The notes beneath the pieces were generated by a model, which made no database searches, was not told the DNA's origin, and saw nothing but the letters and a program-made list of their open reading frames with translations. A DNA stretch of 12,777 nt from JBGTCD01 sp041749015. Lineage in GTDB: Bacteria > Bacteroidota > Bacteroidia > Cytophagales > Cyclobacteriaceae. The stretch is taken from assembly GCA_041749015.1 (NCBI GenBank), contig JBGTCD010000153.1, forward strand, positions 1-12,777, written 5' to 3'. Positions 1 to 7,649 of this stretch are shown here, piece by piece. The position numbers and the translations under genes were made by a program. Within the stretch, counting starts at the first letter, position 1; the number at the start of each line of letters is the position of its first letter.

Positions 1-839
1 TACCCTAGCTCATCCTGCAATACTTTAATCTGCTGCCTCAGGTAATAGTCTCGCTGCTGCTGATCAATATCAGTATGCACTTTTTTATGGATCTCAAACC
101 GCAGCTCCAGCATCTGGATTTCCTTGAGGAGGTATTCCAGCAAAACGGTGGACTTTTTGATCCCGTCATTGATTTCAAGGATGCGCTGCTTTTCTGCCAC
201 CTCCACACTGAGGTTGGAAGACAAAAAGTGCGTAAGGAATGCCGGGCTTTCGATATTGTCGATCGCCACCTTGGCCTCTCTTGGTATTTCAGGATTCAGC
301 TTTAATATTTTTACAGCAGCCTCTTTCAGGGACTGTATCATAGCTTTCACCTCCCGGTTTTTTTTAGCCGGCCAGACATCTTCGATCAGGGAAACCTTCG
401 CAGTCAGGTAAGGGTCTTCCTGTAAAACTTCATCTATTTTAAAGCGCTTTTTACCCTGGATGATGATGGTGGTGTTGCCATCCGGCAAAACCAGCATTTT
501 AATGATTTTGGCCACCGTGCCAATAGAAAAAAGATCCGATGACTCCGGCTCCTCCGCCTTGGGATTCTTCTGTGCTACCACACCGATGATGCGGTCGCCA
601 CGATAGGCTTTCTTTACTAATCGAATGGATTTCTGCCGCCCTACCGTGATCGGAATCACCACACCGGGAAACAAAACAGTATTTTTTATGGGAAGTAGTG
701 ACAGTTCGTCAGGAATATCCTTTTGTGACAAATCCTCATTATCCTCAGGGGTAATCAATTGAATCATCTCCTCCGCATCATCCTCCACCACCTCTGATAG
801 ATCAATCGTATTTATATTCAAGGGTTTATTAAAACTCAT
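1..839 (-). CDS. lon: Lon protease (endopeptidase La), N-terminal part, cut by window edge
   Basis: ATP-dependent cytosolic protease that unfolds and degrades damaged and regulatory proteins. Only the first 279 codons are present; the gene continues beyond position 1, so the AAA+ module and Ser-Lys protease domain are not visible. I translated it from the ATG at 839-837. After an acidic leader of about 45 residues comes LPIKNTVLFPGVVIPITVGR near residue 49, the hallmark opening of the Lon substrate-binding (LAN) domain. That domain continues to about residue 240. The last visible part, RDYYLRQQIKVLQDELG, is the conserved coiled-coil helix preceding the ATPase domain. The frame is open without interruption. 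The acidic extension before the LAN domain is typical of Bacteroidota Lon proteins. Its neighbour, the OmpA-like gene, is transcribed divergently. The family assignment is firm; nothing can be said about intactness of the catalytic half. Confidence 0.96.
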   Translation of the reverse strand, partial: MSFNKPLNINTIDLSEVVEDDAEEMIQLITPEDNEDLSQKDIPDELSLLPIKNTVLFPGVVIPITVGRQKSIRLVKKAYRGDRIIGVVAQKNPKAEEPESSDLFSIGTVAKIIKMLVLPDGNTTIIIQGKKRFKIDEVLQEDPYLTAKVSLIEDVWPAKKNREVKAMIQSLKEAAVKILKLNPEIPREAKVAIDNIESPAFLTHFLSSNLSVEVAEKQRILEINDGIKKSTVLLEYLLKEIQMLELRFEIHKKVHTDIDQQQRDYYLRQQIKVLQDELG

Positions 840-994
840 AAACTTAATGTCAATTATGCCAATATGACAGCCTTGGCCGTCTTAATCTTTTAGAAAAATA
901 TAGTTACTATTGTATCTCAATAGGTGTGCCAACCACCCATTAAAGATTTTTTATATTTATATTGAAATCAATTTAAAATTTTAATTTAAAGAAA
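840..994. other. Divergent intergenic spacer between lon and the OmpA-family gene
   Basis: AT-rich 155-nt spacer that must hold the promoters of both divergent genes. The half next to the OmpA-family gene is almost pure A/T. No clear Bacteroidota -33/-7 pair (TTTG and TAnnTTTG) could be recognised on either strand. One sigma-54-like match toward lon is listed separately. Confidence 0.6.
917..931 (-). promoter_or_regulatory. Possible sigma-54-type promoter upstream of lon
   Basis: On the minus strand the sequence reads TGGCAC, five bases, TTGA. The sigma-54 consensus is TGGCAC-N5-TTGCA, so the -24 element is complete and the spacing exact, but the normally critical C of the -12 GC is A. It would start transcription roughly 65 nt before the lon ATG. 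A single match of this length can arise by chance, and no activator-binding repeat was seen, so this is only a candidate. Confidence 0.2.
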
Positions 995-2968
995 TTGGAT
1001 TTGCTCAGGTGTTTAAGGTGGGTTTTGGCTATTATGCTAATTGGCATGTCCTTAAACCCAGGCTTTTCTCAAAAAAGAAACCCTATTGCAACCCCAATTT
1101 TAAAGGATTCTATTCTCACAGAATATCGGCATTCTAATCTTTTTGAGTTCCCGAATGTCAATAAGGTGCCCTATTATCAGGATGAAAAGGCACTCAAAGA
1201 AATCAGGCAACTGGACCGGGCCAAAAACTGGGAGGCGATGTATCCTTTGCTCAGAAATTATGTGGCTCAGTTTGGGATTCAGAATTTCTACAAAGATACC
1301 TTTTGGATATGGCGCCTGGCAAAACTCACGGAGCTGATTGGTAATTTTGACGAGGCCCGGCTGCTCTACAAGCTCGTGCTCAAGCACCATAGGGAAGACA
1401 TCGATATCAAAACCATTGAATTATATTATGATTCCCTTACCACCAATGAGCAAGACTACTATGTGCCCTTAGAGTATTATTACGAATTGGTAGACTACCG
1501 TAAAGAGGTGGATACCCTACGGCCACCCCGCAGCGTCCTGCTGAATATGGGTGAACTGGTCAATTCGGACCTCTCAGATTACGGCCCTACCCTCAACCGC
1601 ACCAACGACATCCTCATCTTTACCTCCAGGCGCAATTCACATTACCGCGGTATTGATCAGGTCCATGATGAGGATCTCTTCTTTTCCCGAAAGTATGGCG
1701 ATGTATGGGATCTGGCAGAGGAGATCACCTCTATCAATACCAATTATAACGAAGGCTCGGCATGCCTTAGCAAAGATGGCAAGTCTATATATTTTTCACG
1801 CTGCAATGCCCCTGATTCATATGGTGGGTGCGACATCTATGTATCTCGCCTGAGAGCTGACAGCACCTGGTCGATAGGCCAAAACCTTGGTCCAAACCTT
1901 AACAGCGTGGCCTGGGACTCCCACCCATCCCTTTCACACACTGAGGATACTTTGTTTTTTGCTTCTGACCGGCTTGGTGGATTTGGCCTTTCGGATATCT
2001 ACTACTCTATCAAAGATTCTGAGGGCAACTGGTCAAGAGCCCGAAACGCCGGGCCAATCATCAACACCCGCAATAATGAGGTAAGCCCCTTCTACCACCA
2101 TGTGTACGATGTTTTGTATTTCAGTTCTAATGGGCAGATTCTCAACTTTGGGGAATATGATATTTACAAATCTTACCGCCAGGGCCTTCAATGGAGTGAG
2201 CCTAAAAATATTGGGCCCCTGGTCAATGGTGCCGGCAGCGAATATTATTTTACCATAGATGCTGATGCCAAAGACCTGTTCTATGCGCGCTCACCGGAGC
2301 AGTCGATGGATAACCTTGATTTGTACTCCTTTCCCCTGCCCATGGAGGCACAGCCACAGGCAACCACCAAATTTAAGGGCCGCTTGACCAATGAGGAAAC
2401 AGGGGAGCCTTATAAAGGCATTGTGAGCATCATCGATATGGACAATGGGGTGGAGGTAGCGCCTAAATTTCTTAGGCCTGACGGCTCCTTCGAGTTTGAT
2501 CTGATCAATAATAATAACTACCTCCTCATCATCCAGGGCGATGAGTTTTTCAGATTGGAGGAGCTTTTTTTCCTGGATGGAGAAATGCAGTTAATCCGAG
2601 CCACACCGCCAGTCTCAAGTCGTATGAAATTTGAGTCTCTCGAATTTGAGGGTGGGAAAGCTGAGATCACCTCAGAGATGTATAATGACCTGGATAAATT
2701 GGCTGATTTCCTTCTGGACAATCCTGATTTTTATCTGCGGATTGCAGGACACACCGATTCCGATGGTCGTGAAGAATTTAATATCAAACTTTCGCAGGAA
2801 AGGGCAGAATCTATAAAAGAATACCTCATTTACTTCGGAAAGGTATCTGAAAACCGCATCGAAGCTAAAGGGTTTGGCAGCTCAAAGCCTATCATTAAGG
2901 ATGAGCAAACCATGGAGGACAAAAGTGTCAATCGCAGGGTGGAATTTGAAATTTACCGGGAGGAATAA
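995..2968 (+). CDS. OmpA-family envelope protein with TPR, PD40 propeller and CRD-like domains (PorE-like architecture)
   Basis: Periplasmic or outer-membrane-associated peptidoglycan-anchoring protein of 657 residues. Residues 1-26 form a signal peptide ending GFSQ. Residues about 65-135 are helical and TPR-like. Residues 195-445 carry repeated FTSRR, YFSRCN, FFASDR and YFSSNG strands, each followed by DIY or DLY, typical of PD40 (WD40-like) propeller blades. Residues 457-530 resemble a carboxypeptidase-regulatory-like beta domain. Residues 545-655 are an OmpA C-terminal domain with GHTDSDG, LSQERA, GFGSSKP and NRRVEFEI, which bind peptidoglycan. The start chosen is TTG at 995: an in-frame stop lies at 974, and the first ATG (1034) would shorten the signal peptide to 13 residues. 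This domain order matches PorE of the type IX secretion system, but PorE is a lipoprotein and no lipobox cysteine is present here, so it may be a paralogue. No terminator hairpin was seen in the 17 nt before the convergent gene. Confidence 0.88.
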   Translation: MDLLRCLRWVLAIMLIGMSLNPGFSQKRNPIATPILKDSILTEYRHSNLFEFPNVNKVPYYQDEKALKEIRQLDRAKNWEAMYPLLRNYVAQFGIQNFYKDTFWIWRLAKLTELIGNFDEARLLYKLVLKHHREDIDIKTIELYYDSLTTNEQDYYVPLEYYYELVDYRKEVDTLRPPRSVLLNMGELVNSDLSDYGPTLNRTNDILIFTSRRNSHYRGIDQVHDEDLFFSRKYGDVWDLAEEITSINTNYNEGSACLSKDGKSIYFSRCNAPDSYGGCDIYVSRLRADSTWSIGQNLGPNLNSVAWDSHPSLSHTEDTLFFASDRLGGFGLSDIYYSIKDSEGNWSRARNAGPIINTRNNEVSPFYHHVYDVLYFSSNGQILNFGEYDIYKSYRQGLQWSEPKNIGPLVNGAGSEYYFTIDADAKDLFYARSPEQSMDNLDLYSFPLPMEAQPQATTKFKGRLTNEETGEPYKGIVSIIDMDNGVEVAPKFLRPDGSFEFDLINNNNYLLIIQGDEFFRLEELFFLDGEMQLIRATPPVSSRMKFESLEFEGGKAEITSEMYNDLDKLADFLLDNPDFYLRIAGHTDSDGREEFNIKLSQERAESIKEYLIYFGKVSENRIEAKGFGSSKPIIKDEQTMEDKSVNRRVEFEIYREE

Positions 2969-2985
2969 TTTTAAAAAAAGTTGCC

Positions 2986-3426
2986 CTAAGCTAACCTTCG
3001 TGCTCCCATCATATAAGCTCCACCTATCAGCAAAGAGACTACGGAACTGAAGATCATAAAAGGTATTTTTAATTTTAATTCCAGCGCATATGGATGATCT
3101 GTCAGATAAATTATTGGGATCCCCAGAATGCCTCTGGCAAGGAAAATAAAAGCTATTATCACCAAAATAGGTTTTAATAATGGAAAGGCTGGCAGCAAAC
3201 CTGCTCCGGAAAAGGCATATCCCGACCAGACAAGAAATACGAGAACAAGGAATCCGGTAATCAGAGCAGGATATGGATCCCCACTTTCAGCCAGCATGGC
3301 CATCCCCTCTCCTGCACCAAAAAACCGATACCATGAGGCACCACCAATGATGATGCACACATGCAGGATTGCAATCAATAAGGTAGCTGCACCACCTATT
3401 ATCAAAAGCCGCCTACCCAAAATCAA
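2986..3426 (-). CDS. Small four-helix membrane protein of unknown function
   Basis: I do not recognise a named family. The 146-residue product is very hydrophobic, with four predicted membrane helices near residues 7-30, 53-76, 82-105 and 120-140. A conserved-looking loop ASWYRFFGAGEGMA lies after the first helix, and a short basic tail GARRLA ends the protein. The gene lies 5 nt after the rseP stop, so it is probably the last gene of the GH3-dxr-rseP unit. The start is TTG at 3426: an in-frame stop lies a short way upstream, inside the end of rseP, and the first ATG would remove the first helix. The hydrophobic helix pattern continues to the stop, so the gene appears intact. Its role cannot be deduced; an inner-membrane location is inferred. 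Confidence 0.72.
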   Translation of the reverse strand: MILGRRLLIIGGAATLLIAILHVCIIIGGASWYRFFGAGEGMAMLAESGDPYPALITGFLVLVFLVWSGYAFSGAGLLPAFPLLKPILVIIAFIFLARGILGIPIIYLTDHPYALELKLKIPFMIFSSVVSLLIGGAYMMGARRLA

Positions 3427-3431
3427 AACCC

Positions 3432-4754
3432 TTAAAAGAATGCCTTAAAAATATCATTACCGATTACAAATACCATCAATGCCAGAAGGAATACCATCCC
3501 TACCTTTTGGGCATTTTCAAGGAATTTGTCCGATGGCTTTCTGCCTGCAATCATCTCATATGTAATGAATACCACATGGCCACCATCAAGGGCGGGTATC
3601 GGCAGCAGGTTCATGAATGCCAAAACCATGGAAAGCAATCCGGTCATAAACCAAAATCGCTGCCAGTCCCAGGTGCCACCATAAGCCTGGGCAATACCAA
3701 TAGGTCCAGAAATGGACTTCTGAAATGAAAGCTCTCCGCTGAACATTTTGCCGAAAGCCTTTAGCTGCACAAATACAATCCCAAAGGCCTTTTGGGTGCC
3801 TGTTACTGTCGCCTCACCGAGATTATAATCCACTGTGGCCAGGGCATATTCCGCCGGGGCAGGATTGAAGCCCAGGATACTATCCTGACTAAAGTCACCA
3901 TCAAAGGCCAAAACTTCATCACCACGCTGCACTTTAAGACTCATGTGATCCTTTTGATAGGTGGTGACTACCTTGTAGACCTCATCGAAATAATACACTT
4001 CCTTTCCATCAATTTCTATAATGGCATCATCCTCTTTCATACCCACCCGCTCGGCAAAACTTTCAGGAGCCACTCTGGCCACCCTGGCTTGTATCCTGGG
4101 CTCTAAAAATTTTCCTGTCAGGTCGGGATCGTTGAAGTTTTCTATAAAATTGCCTGGAATTGGAACATCAAGAATCTCTCCGTTGCGCTCGACAGTATAA
4201 TAAGCGTTATTTGAAAGCAGCACATCAGGATTCATGATCTGGGCAAAATTCTCAAACTCTCTGCCATTCACTTTAATAATTTTGTCTCCGGTCCGCAACC
4301 CAATACCCTCTGCCAATTCATAGGCTGCAATACCTCCCCCATTATTAACCTCATCTTTGGAAAGATAGGTCTCGCCCACGAGCCAGGTGAGCATGATAAA
4401 AATAATCACTCCTGTGACCACATTTACAATGATACCACCGAGCATCACAATGAGGCGCTGCCAGGCCGGCTTGGCCCTAAACTCATAATCCTTTGGAGGT
4501 TCATTGAGGGTTTTAGTATCCAGGGATTCATCCACCATCCCCGATATTTTTACAAATCCTCCCAATGGAATGGCACTGAGGTTGTACTCTGTATCCTTAT
4601 ATTTAAATCCGAAAAGTTTGGGTGGGAACCCAATGGAAAACTGCTCTACCCGCATTTTGAATTTTTTGGCAGCGAGCAAATGCCCCATCTCGTGTAATCC
4701 AACCAAAATGGACAAACTCAATAGAATTTGCCCTGTCATAATAAGTGCTTCCAT
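3432..4754 (-). CDS. rseP: RIP metalloprotease RseP (site-2 protease family)
   Basis: Inner-membrane zinc protease that cuts substrates within the membrane. In E. coli it releases sigma-E by cleaving RseA and removes signal-peptide remnants; which substrate applies here is unknown. The 440 residues carry HEMGH at 21-25 in the first helix (zinc ligands and catalytic Glu). A second helix lies near 103-125, followed by tandem PDZ regions at about 140-200 and 220-285. GPIGIA is at 350-355, and MNLLPIPALDGGHVVF at 381-396 supplies the third zinc ligand Asp of the LDG motif. A last helix is at 418-432. All key residues are present and the length is normal. The ATG overlaps the dxr stop by one base (TAATG), which suggests translational coupling. 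The dxr-rseP pairing recurs in many bacteria, linking isoprenoid and envelope functions. Confidence 0.96.
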   Translation of the reverse strand: MEALIMTGQILLSLSILVGLHEMGHLLAAKKFKMRVEQFSIGFPPKLFGFKYKDTEYNLSAIPLGGFVKISGMVDESLDTKTLNEPPKDYEFRAKPAWQRLIVMLGGIIVNVVTGVIIFIMLTWLVGETYLSKDEVNNGGGIAAYELAEGIGLRTGDKIIKVNGREFENFAQIMNPDVLLSNNAYYTVERNGEILDVPIPGNFIENFNDPDLTGKFLEPRIQARVARVAPESFAERVGMKEDDAIIEIDGKEVYYFDEVYKVVTTYQKDHMSLKVQRGDEVLAFDGDFSQDSILGFNPAPAEYALATVDYNLGEATVTGTQKAFGIVFVQLKAFGKMFSGELSFQKSISGPIGIAQAYGGTWDWQRFWFMTGLLSMVLAFMNLLPIPALDGGHVVFITYEMIAGRKPSDKFLENAQKVGMVFLLALMVFVIGNDIFKAFF

Positions 4755-5917
4755 TAATGTATTTTTTCTAAAGCTATAATTCTTGTGATTCGGTCGGTCT
4801 CTATATAATCATCCAGCCCGGGTTCTTTTATATAATCTACTTTACTCAGACAATGTTCTACCAGGTCTGACATTTCCAGAAAACCTATTTTTTCATTTAA
4901 AAATTCCGAAACGGCAATTTCGTTGGCTGCATTGAGAATGCAGGGGCTATTACCCCCGGCATGCAGTGCATCAAAAGCCAGCCCCAGGTTTCTGAAAGTA
5001 TTGATATCTGGCTTTTCAAAAGTAAATTCAGGATAGTTGGCAAAATCAAGCCTGGGGAAATCAGACTGAAACCGCTCCGGATAAGTCATGGCAAACTGGA
5101 TCGGGAGCCGCATGTCAGGCAGCCCCAGTTGGGCTTTAATGCTGCCATCGGTAAACTGCACCATCGAGTGGATAATGGATTGTGGATGCACCAGCACTTC
5201 TATCTGATCCGTACTCAGGCCAAAAAGCCATTTGGCTTCGATCACCTCCAGGCCTTTATTCATGAGGCTGGCAGAGTCTATAGTGACCTTGGCTCCCATG
5301 TCCCAATTGGGGTGTTTCAATGCCTGTCCTTTGGTAACCTTTCTAAGGTCATCATAGGTGAACCCGCGGAACGGGCCGCCTGAAGCCGTCAGGATTATCT
5401 TTTCGATGGGGTTGTGAAACTCCCCGACGATACATTGAAAAATAGCGGAATGCTCCGAATCAACAGGGTAAATATTAACCCCTTTTTCCTTAGCCAGGGC
5501 TGTCACCAGGGCTCCTGCCACGACCAGGGTTTCTTTGTTAGCCAAGGCAATATTTTTGCCTGCTTCGATGGCCCGGATAGTGGGAATCAATCCGGCATAG
5601 CCTACCAAAGCAGTCAGCACCAAATCAATGGTGTCCATTTCTACGATGGTAGCCAGGGCTTTTTCTCCAGTATAAACTTTGATGTCAAGTGGATCCAGCG
5701 CGGCCTTTACTTTTTTATAGCCCTCCTCATTCACGATGACCACGGCATTAGGCTTAAAAGTGCGGGCCTGTTCGATGAGCAGATCAGCATTGTTCATTGC
5801 AGTCAGGACCTCCACCTCAAATTGGTCGGGATTGGCGGCAATCACCTCAAGCGCCTGCCGGCCAATGGACCCTGTGGCGCCTAAAATAGCAATACGTTTT
5901 CGCTGATTTTCTTCCAA
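4754..5917 (-). CDS. dxr: 1-deoxy-D-xylulose 5-phosphate reductoisomerase
   Basis: Cytosolic enzyme converting DXP to 2-C-methyl-D-erythritol 4-phosphate with NADPH and a divalent metal. This is the committed step of the non-mevalonate isoprenoid pathway and the target of fosmidomycin. The 387-residue product has the NADPH-binding GATGSIG at residues 13-19, ALANKE at 125-130, the metal-site PVDSEHSAIFQ at 151-161 (Asp153, Glu155), SGGPFR at 179-184, and MNKGLEVIEAKWLF at 219-232 with the third metal ligand Glu224. Length and motifs are those of a complete enzyme. The start must be TTG at 5917: an in-frame TAA lies three codons upstream, and the first internal ATG is at residue 41, after the cofactor motif. 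It sits 10 nt downstream of the GH3 gene and overlaps rseP by one base, so co-transcription is likely. Confidence 0.97.
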   Translation of the reverse strand: MEENQRKRIAILGATGSIGRQALEVIAANPDQFEVEVLTAMNNADLLIEQARTFKPNAVVIVNEEGYKKVKAALDPLDIKVYTGEKALATIVEMDTIDLVLTALVGYAGLIPTIRAIEAGKNIALANKETLVVAGALVTALAKEKGVNIYPVDSEHSAIFQCIVGEFHNPIEKIILTASGGPFRGFTYDDLRKVTKGQALKHPNWDMGAKVTIDSASLMNKGLEVIEAKWLFGLSTDQIEVLVHPQSIIHSMVQFTDGSIKAQLGLPDMRLPIQFAMTYPERFQSDFPRLDFANYPEFTFEKPDINTFRNLGLAFDALHAGGNSPCILNAANEIAVSEFLNEKIGFLEMSDLVEHCLSKVDYIKEPGLDDYIETDRITRIIALEKIH

Positions 5918-5927
5918 TGGATATTAA

Positions 5928-7439
5928 TTATACGCTCTGCCTTGTGGATATATAGGCGCGAAGTTCATCTGCAATTTTTCGGTCATTTGACAATCTGGGT
6001 ACTTTATTCTGGCCTCCAAGTTTACCTTGAGACCGCATATAGTCAATGAAGGCATTTTTATCTAACCTAATGATTTTGAGGTTGGATAAAATCCCGCCCC
6101 GAATCAGGTCATCATAATACGTATTTAAACTTTGAAGTTGCGAATTTAGGGCTTTTTCAAACGCTATCAAATCTTTCGGCTCGGTAGCAAACTCCACATA
6201 CCATTCGTGGTGGGGCAGGCCGGTCTCAGGCGTTACATTAGGCGCAACGGTGAACTCTTTGAGCTCTACCTCCGGGTGTTGGTCCATGGCTTGTTTCATG
6301 GCTTTTTCTACTTCCTCCCCGATGACATGCTCTCCGAATGCCGAAATAAAATGTTTGATTCTGCCTGTCACCAAAAGACGGTGGGGGAAAAGTGAAACGA
6401 ACTTTACAGTATCCCCAATCGAATACCCCCAAAGGCCAGCGTTGCTGTTGATGATGAGTGCGTAGTTTTTACCCAGCTCTACTTCTTCTACAGATAAGCG
6501 GGTGGGATTTTCATCGAAATATTCTTCTACCGGGATAAACTGAAAAAATATACCACTATTGACCAGAAGCAGCAGCCCGTCCTGATCCTGTGAATCCTGA
6601 TAGGCAATAAAACCCTCCGAAGCGGGGTAGGTTTCTATGGAAGGAATTTCCTTGCCAATCGTTTCAAAAAGCTTGGCACGGTAGGGTTCAAAATTTACCC
6701 CTCCATATATGAACAATGAAAAATCTGGAAATACCTCTTTTATGGGCCTTCCGGTACGTTCCTTTATGCGGTCAAAATACATTTGCACCCAAGGCGGGAT
6801 ACCTGAGATCATGGACATCTTCTCCTTCAAAGTTTCATCAATGATCTTTTCCAGCTTTTCTTCCCAATCCTCAATGCAGTTAGTAGCATAGGAAGGCATC
6901 TGATTGGTGCGAAGATATGCAGGCACATGGTGGTTGACAATCCCAGAAAGCCTCCCGGTCTTGATGCCACCATAATCCTCCAGTTCCGGACTTCCCGAAA
7001 GGAAAATGAGCTTACCGTCGAGAAATTGAGACTGGCCTGTTTCATTGATGTAATTTAGGGCCGCATTTCGGGCACTGTCCATATGATTGGGCACAGAGTC
7101 TGCAGTGATGGGGATAAACTTTACCCCTGAAGTGGTACCAGAGGTTTTGGATAGGTACAATGGCTGGCCGGGCCATAAAATGTCTTCACCACCATCCAGG
7201 ATTTTGGTAATGTAGGGTTTGTAATCCTCATAATCCCTGACCGGGACCAGCTTATTGAAATCATTAATGGTTTGGATATCCTTAAAACCATGGTCATGGC
7301 CAAATAAGGTGGTGCTGCCCTTTTTTATAAGATTCTGGAAAATAGAATCCTGATAATCTCCCGGACGTGCTGCCCAACGCTTTTGCATTGCTCCAACGTA
7401 AGCTGCGAAGGGCTTACTCAATACTGACCTCCATCCCAT
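5928..7439 (-). CDS. GH3-family adenylating enzyme (acyl-acid-amido synthetase fold)
   Basis: Member of the GH3 branch of the ANL (acyl-adenylate-forming) superfamily, often annotated as GH3 auxin-responsive promoter family protein. Plant members join amino acids to jasmonate or auxin through an acyl-adenylate; the substrate of bacterial members is generally unknown. The 503-residue protein shows ATP/AMP-binding motif 1 as SKTSGTTSG at residues 97-105. Motif 2 is YPASEG at 271-276. Motif 3 is the GYSIGDTVKF segment at 338-347, followed by VTGRIKHFISAFGEHV at 357-372, the hinge to the mobile C-terminal lobe. The C-terminal QGKLGGQNKVPRL segment is typical of bacterial homologues. No signal peptide or membrane helix was seen. 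It is the first gene of the GH3-dxr-rseP unit, starting at ATG 7439. Its position beside an isoprenoid gene hints at a lipid-like carboxylate substrate, but that is only inference. Confidence 0.92.
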   Translation of the reverse strand: MGWRSVLSKPFAAYVGAMQKRWAARPGDYQDSIFQNLIKKGSTTLFGHDHGFKDIQTINDFNKLVPVRDYEDYKPYITKILDGGEDILWPGQPLYLSKTSGTTSGVKFIPITADSVPNHMDSARNAALNYINETGQSQFLDGKLIFLSGSPELEDYGGIKTGRLSGIVNHHVPAYLRTNQMPSYATNCIEDWEEKLEKIIDETLKEKMSMISGIPPWVQMYFDRIKERTGRPIKEVFPDFSLFIYGGVNFEPYRAKLFETIGKEIPSIETYPASEGFIAYQDSQDQDGLLLLVNSGIFFQFIPVEEYFDENPTRLSVEEVELGKNYALIINSNAGLWGYSIGDTVKFVSLFPHRLLVTGRIKHFISAFGEHVIGEEVEKAMKQAMDQHPEVELKEFTVAPNVTPETGLPHHEWYVEFATEPKDLIAFEKALNSQLQSLNTYYDDLIRGGILSNLKIIRLDKNAFIDYMRSQGKLGGQNKVPRLSNDRKIADELRAYISTRQSV

Positions 7440-7649
7440 TTTGCAAAATTAGGAAAATAACCATTAATCGGCATGATTTCTGTGAAAAGTGCGTTAATTA
7501 AACTCAATAAAAAATAATTCGTAGAAGTCTCTTGTCCAAAGGCGGTATTTGACTTGTTTTAAGATTCATAACAATAATCGATTTATATAATATTGAGTAA
7601 TTTTTTAAATTATTTGTATCCAACAGGCCACTATAAAATTTAATTTACC
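7440..7649. other. Divergent intergenic spacer between the GH3 unit and htrA
   Basis: AT-rich 210-nt spacer expected to hold promoters for both the GH3-dxr-rseP unit and htrA. A TTTG at 7548-7551 followed about 17 nt later by TAAC could be a weak -33/-7 pair for htrA, but the -7 part matches TAnnTTTG poorly, so I do not call it a promoter. No terminator, hairpin or small gene was seen. Confidence 0.55.

Noticed and set aside
1034..2968. ATG at 1034 as start of the OmpA-family gene
   Set aside because: It would leave only 13 residues before the likely signal cleavage site and drop the basic N-terminal region; TTG at 995 gives a normal signal peptide.
2969..2985. Terminator between the convergent OmpA-family and small membrane protein genes
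   Set aside because: The 17-nt gap has an A-run but no inverted repeat, so no intrinsic terminator can be supported.
5414..5884. 156-codon plus-strand open frame opposite dxr
   Set aside because: dxr has full-length family motifs on the minus strand; the plus-strand product has no coherent domain pattern.
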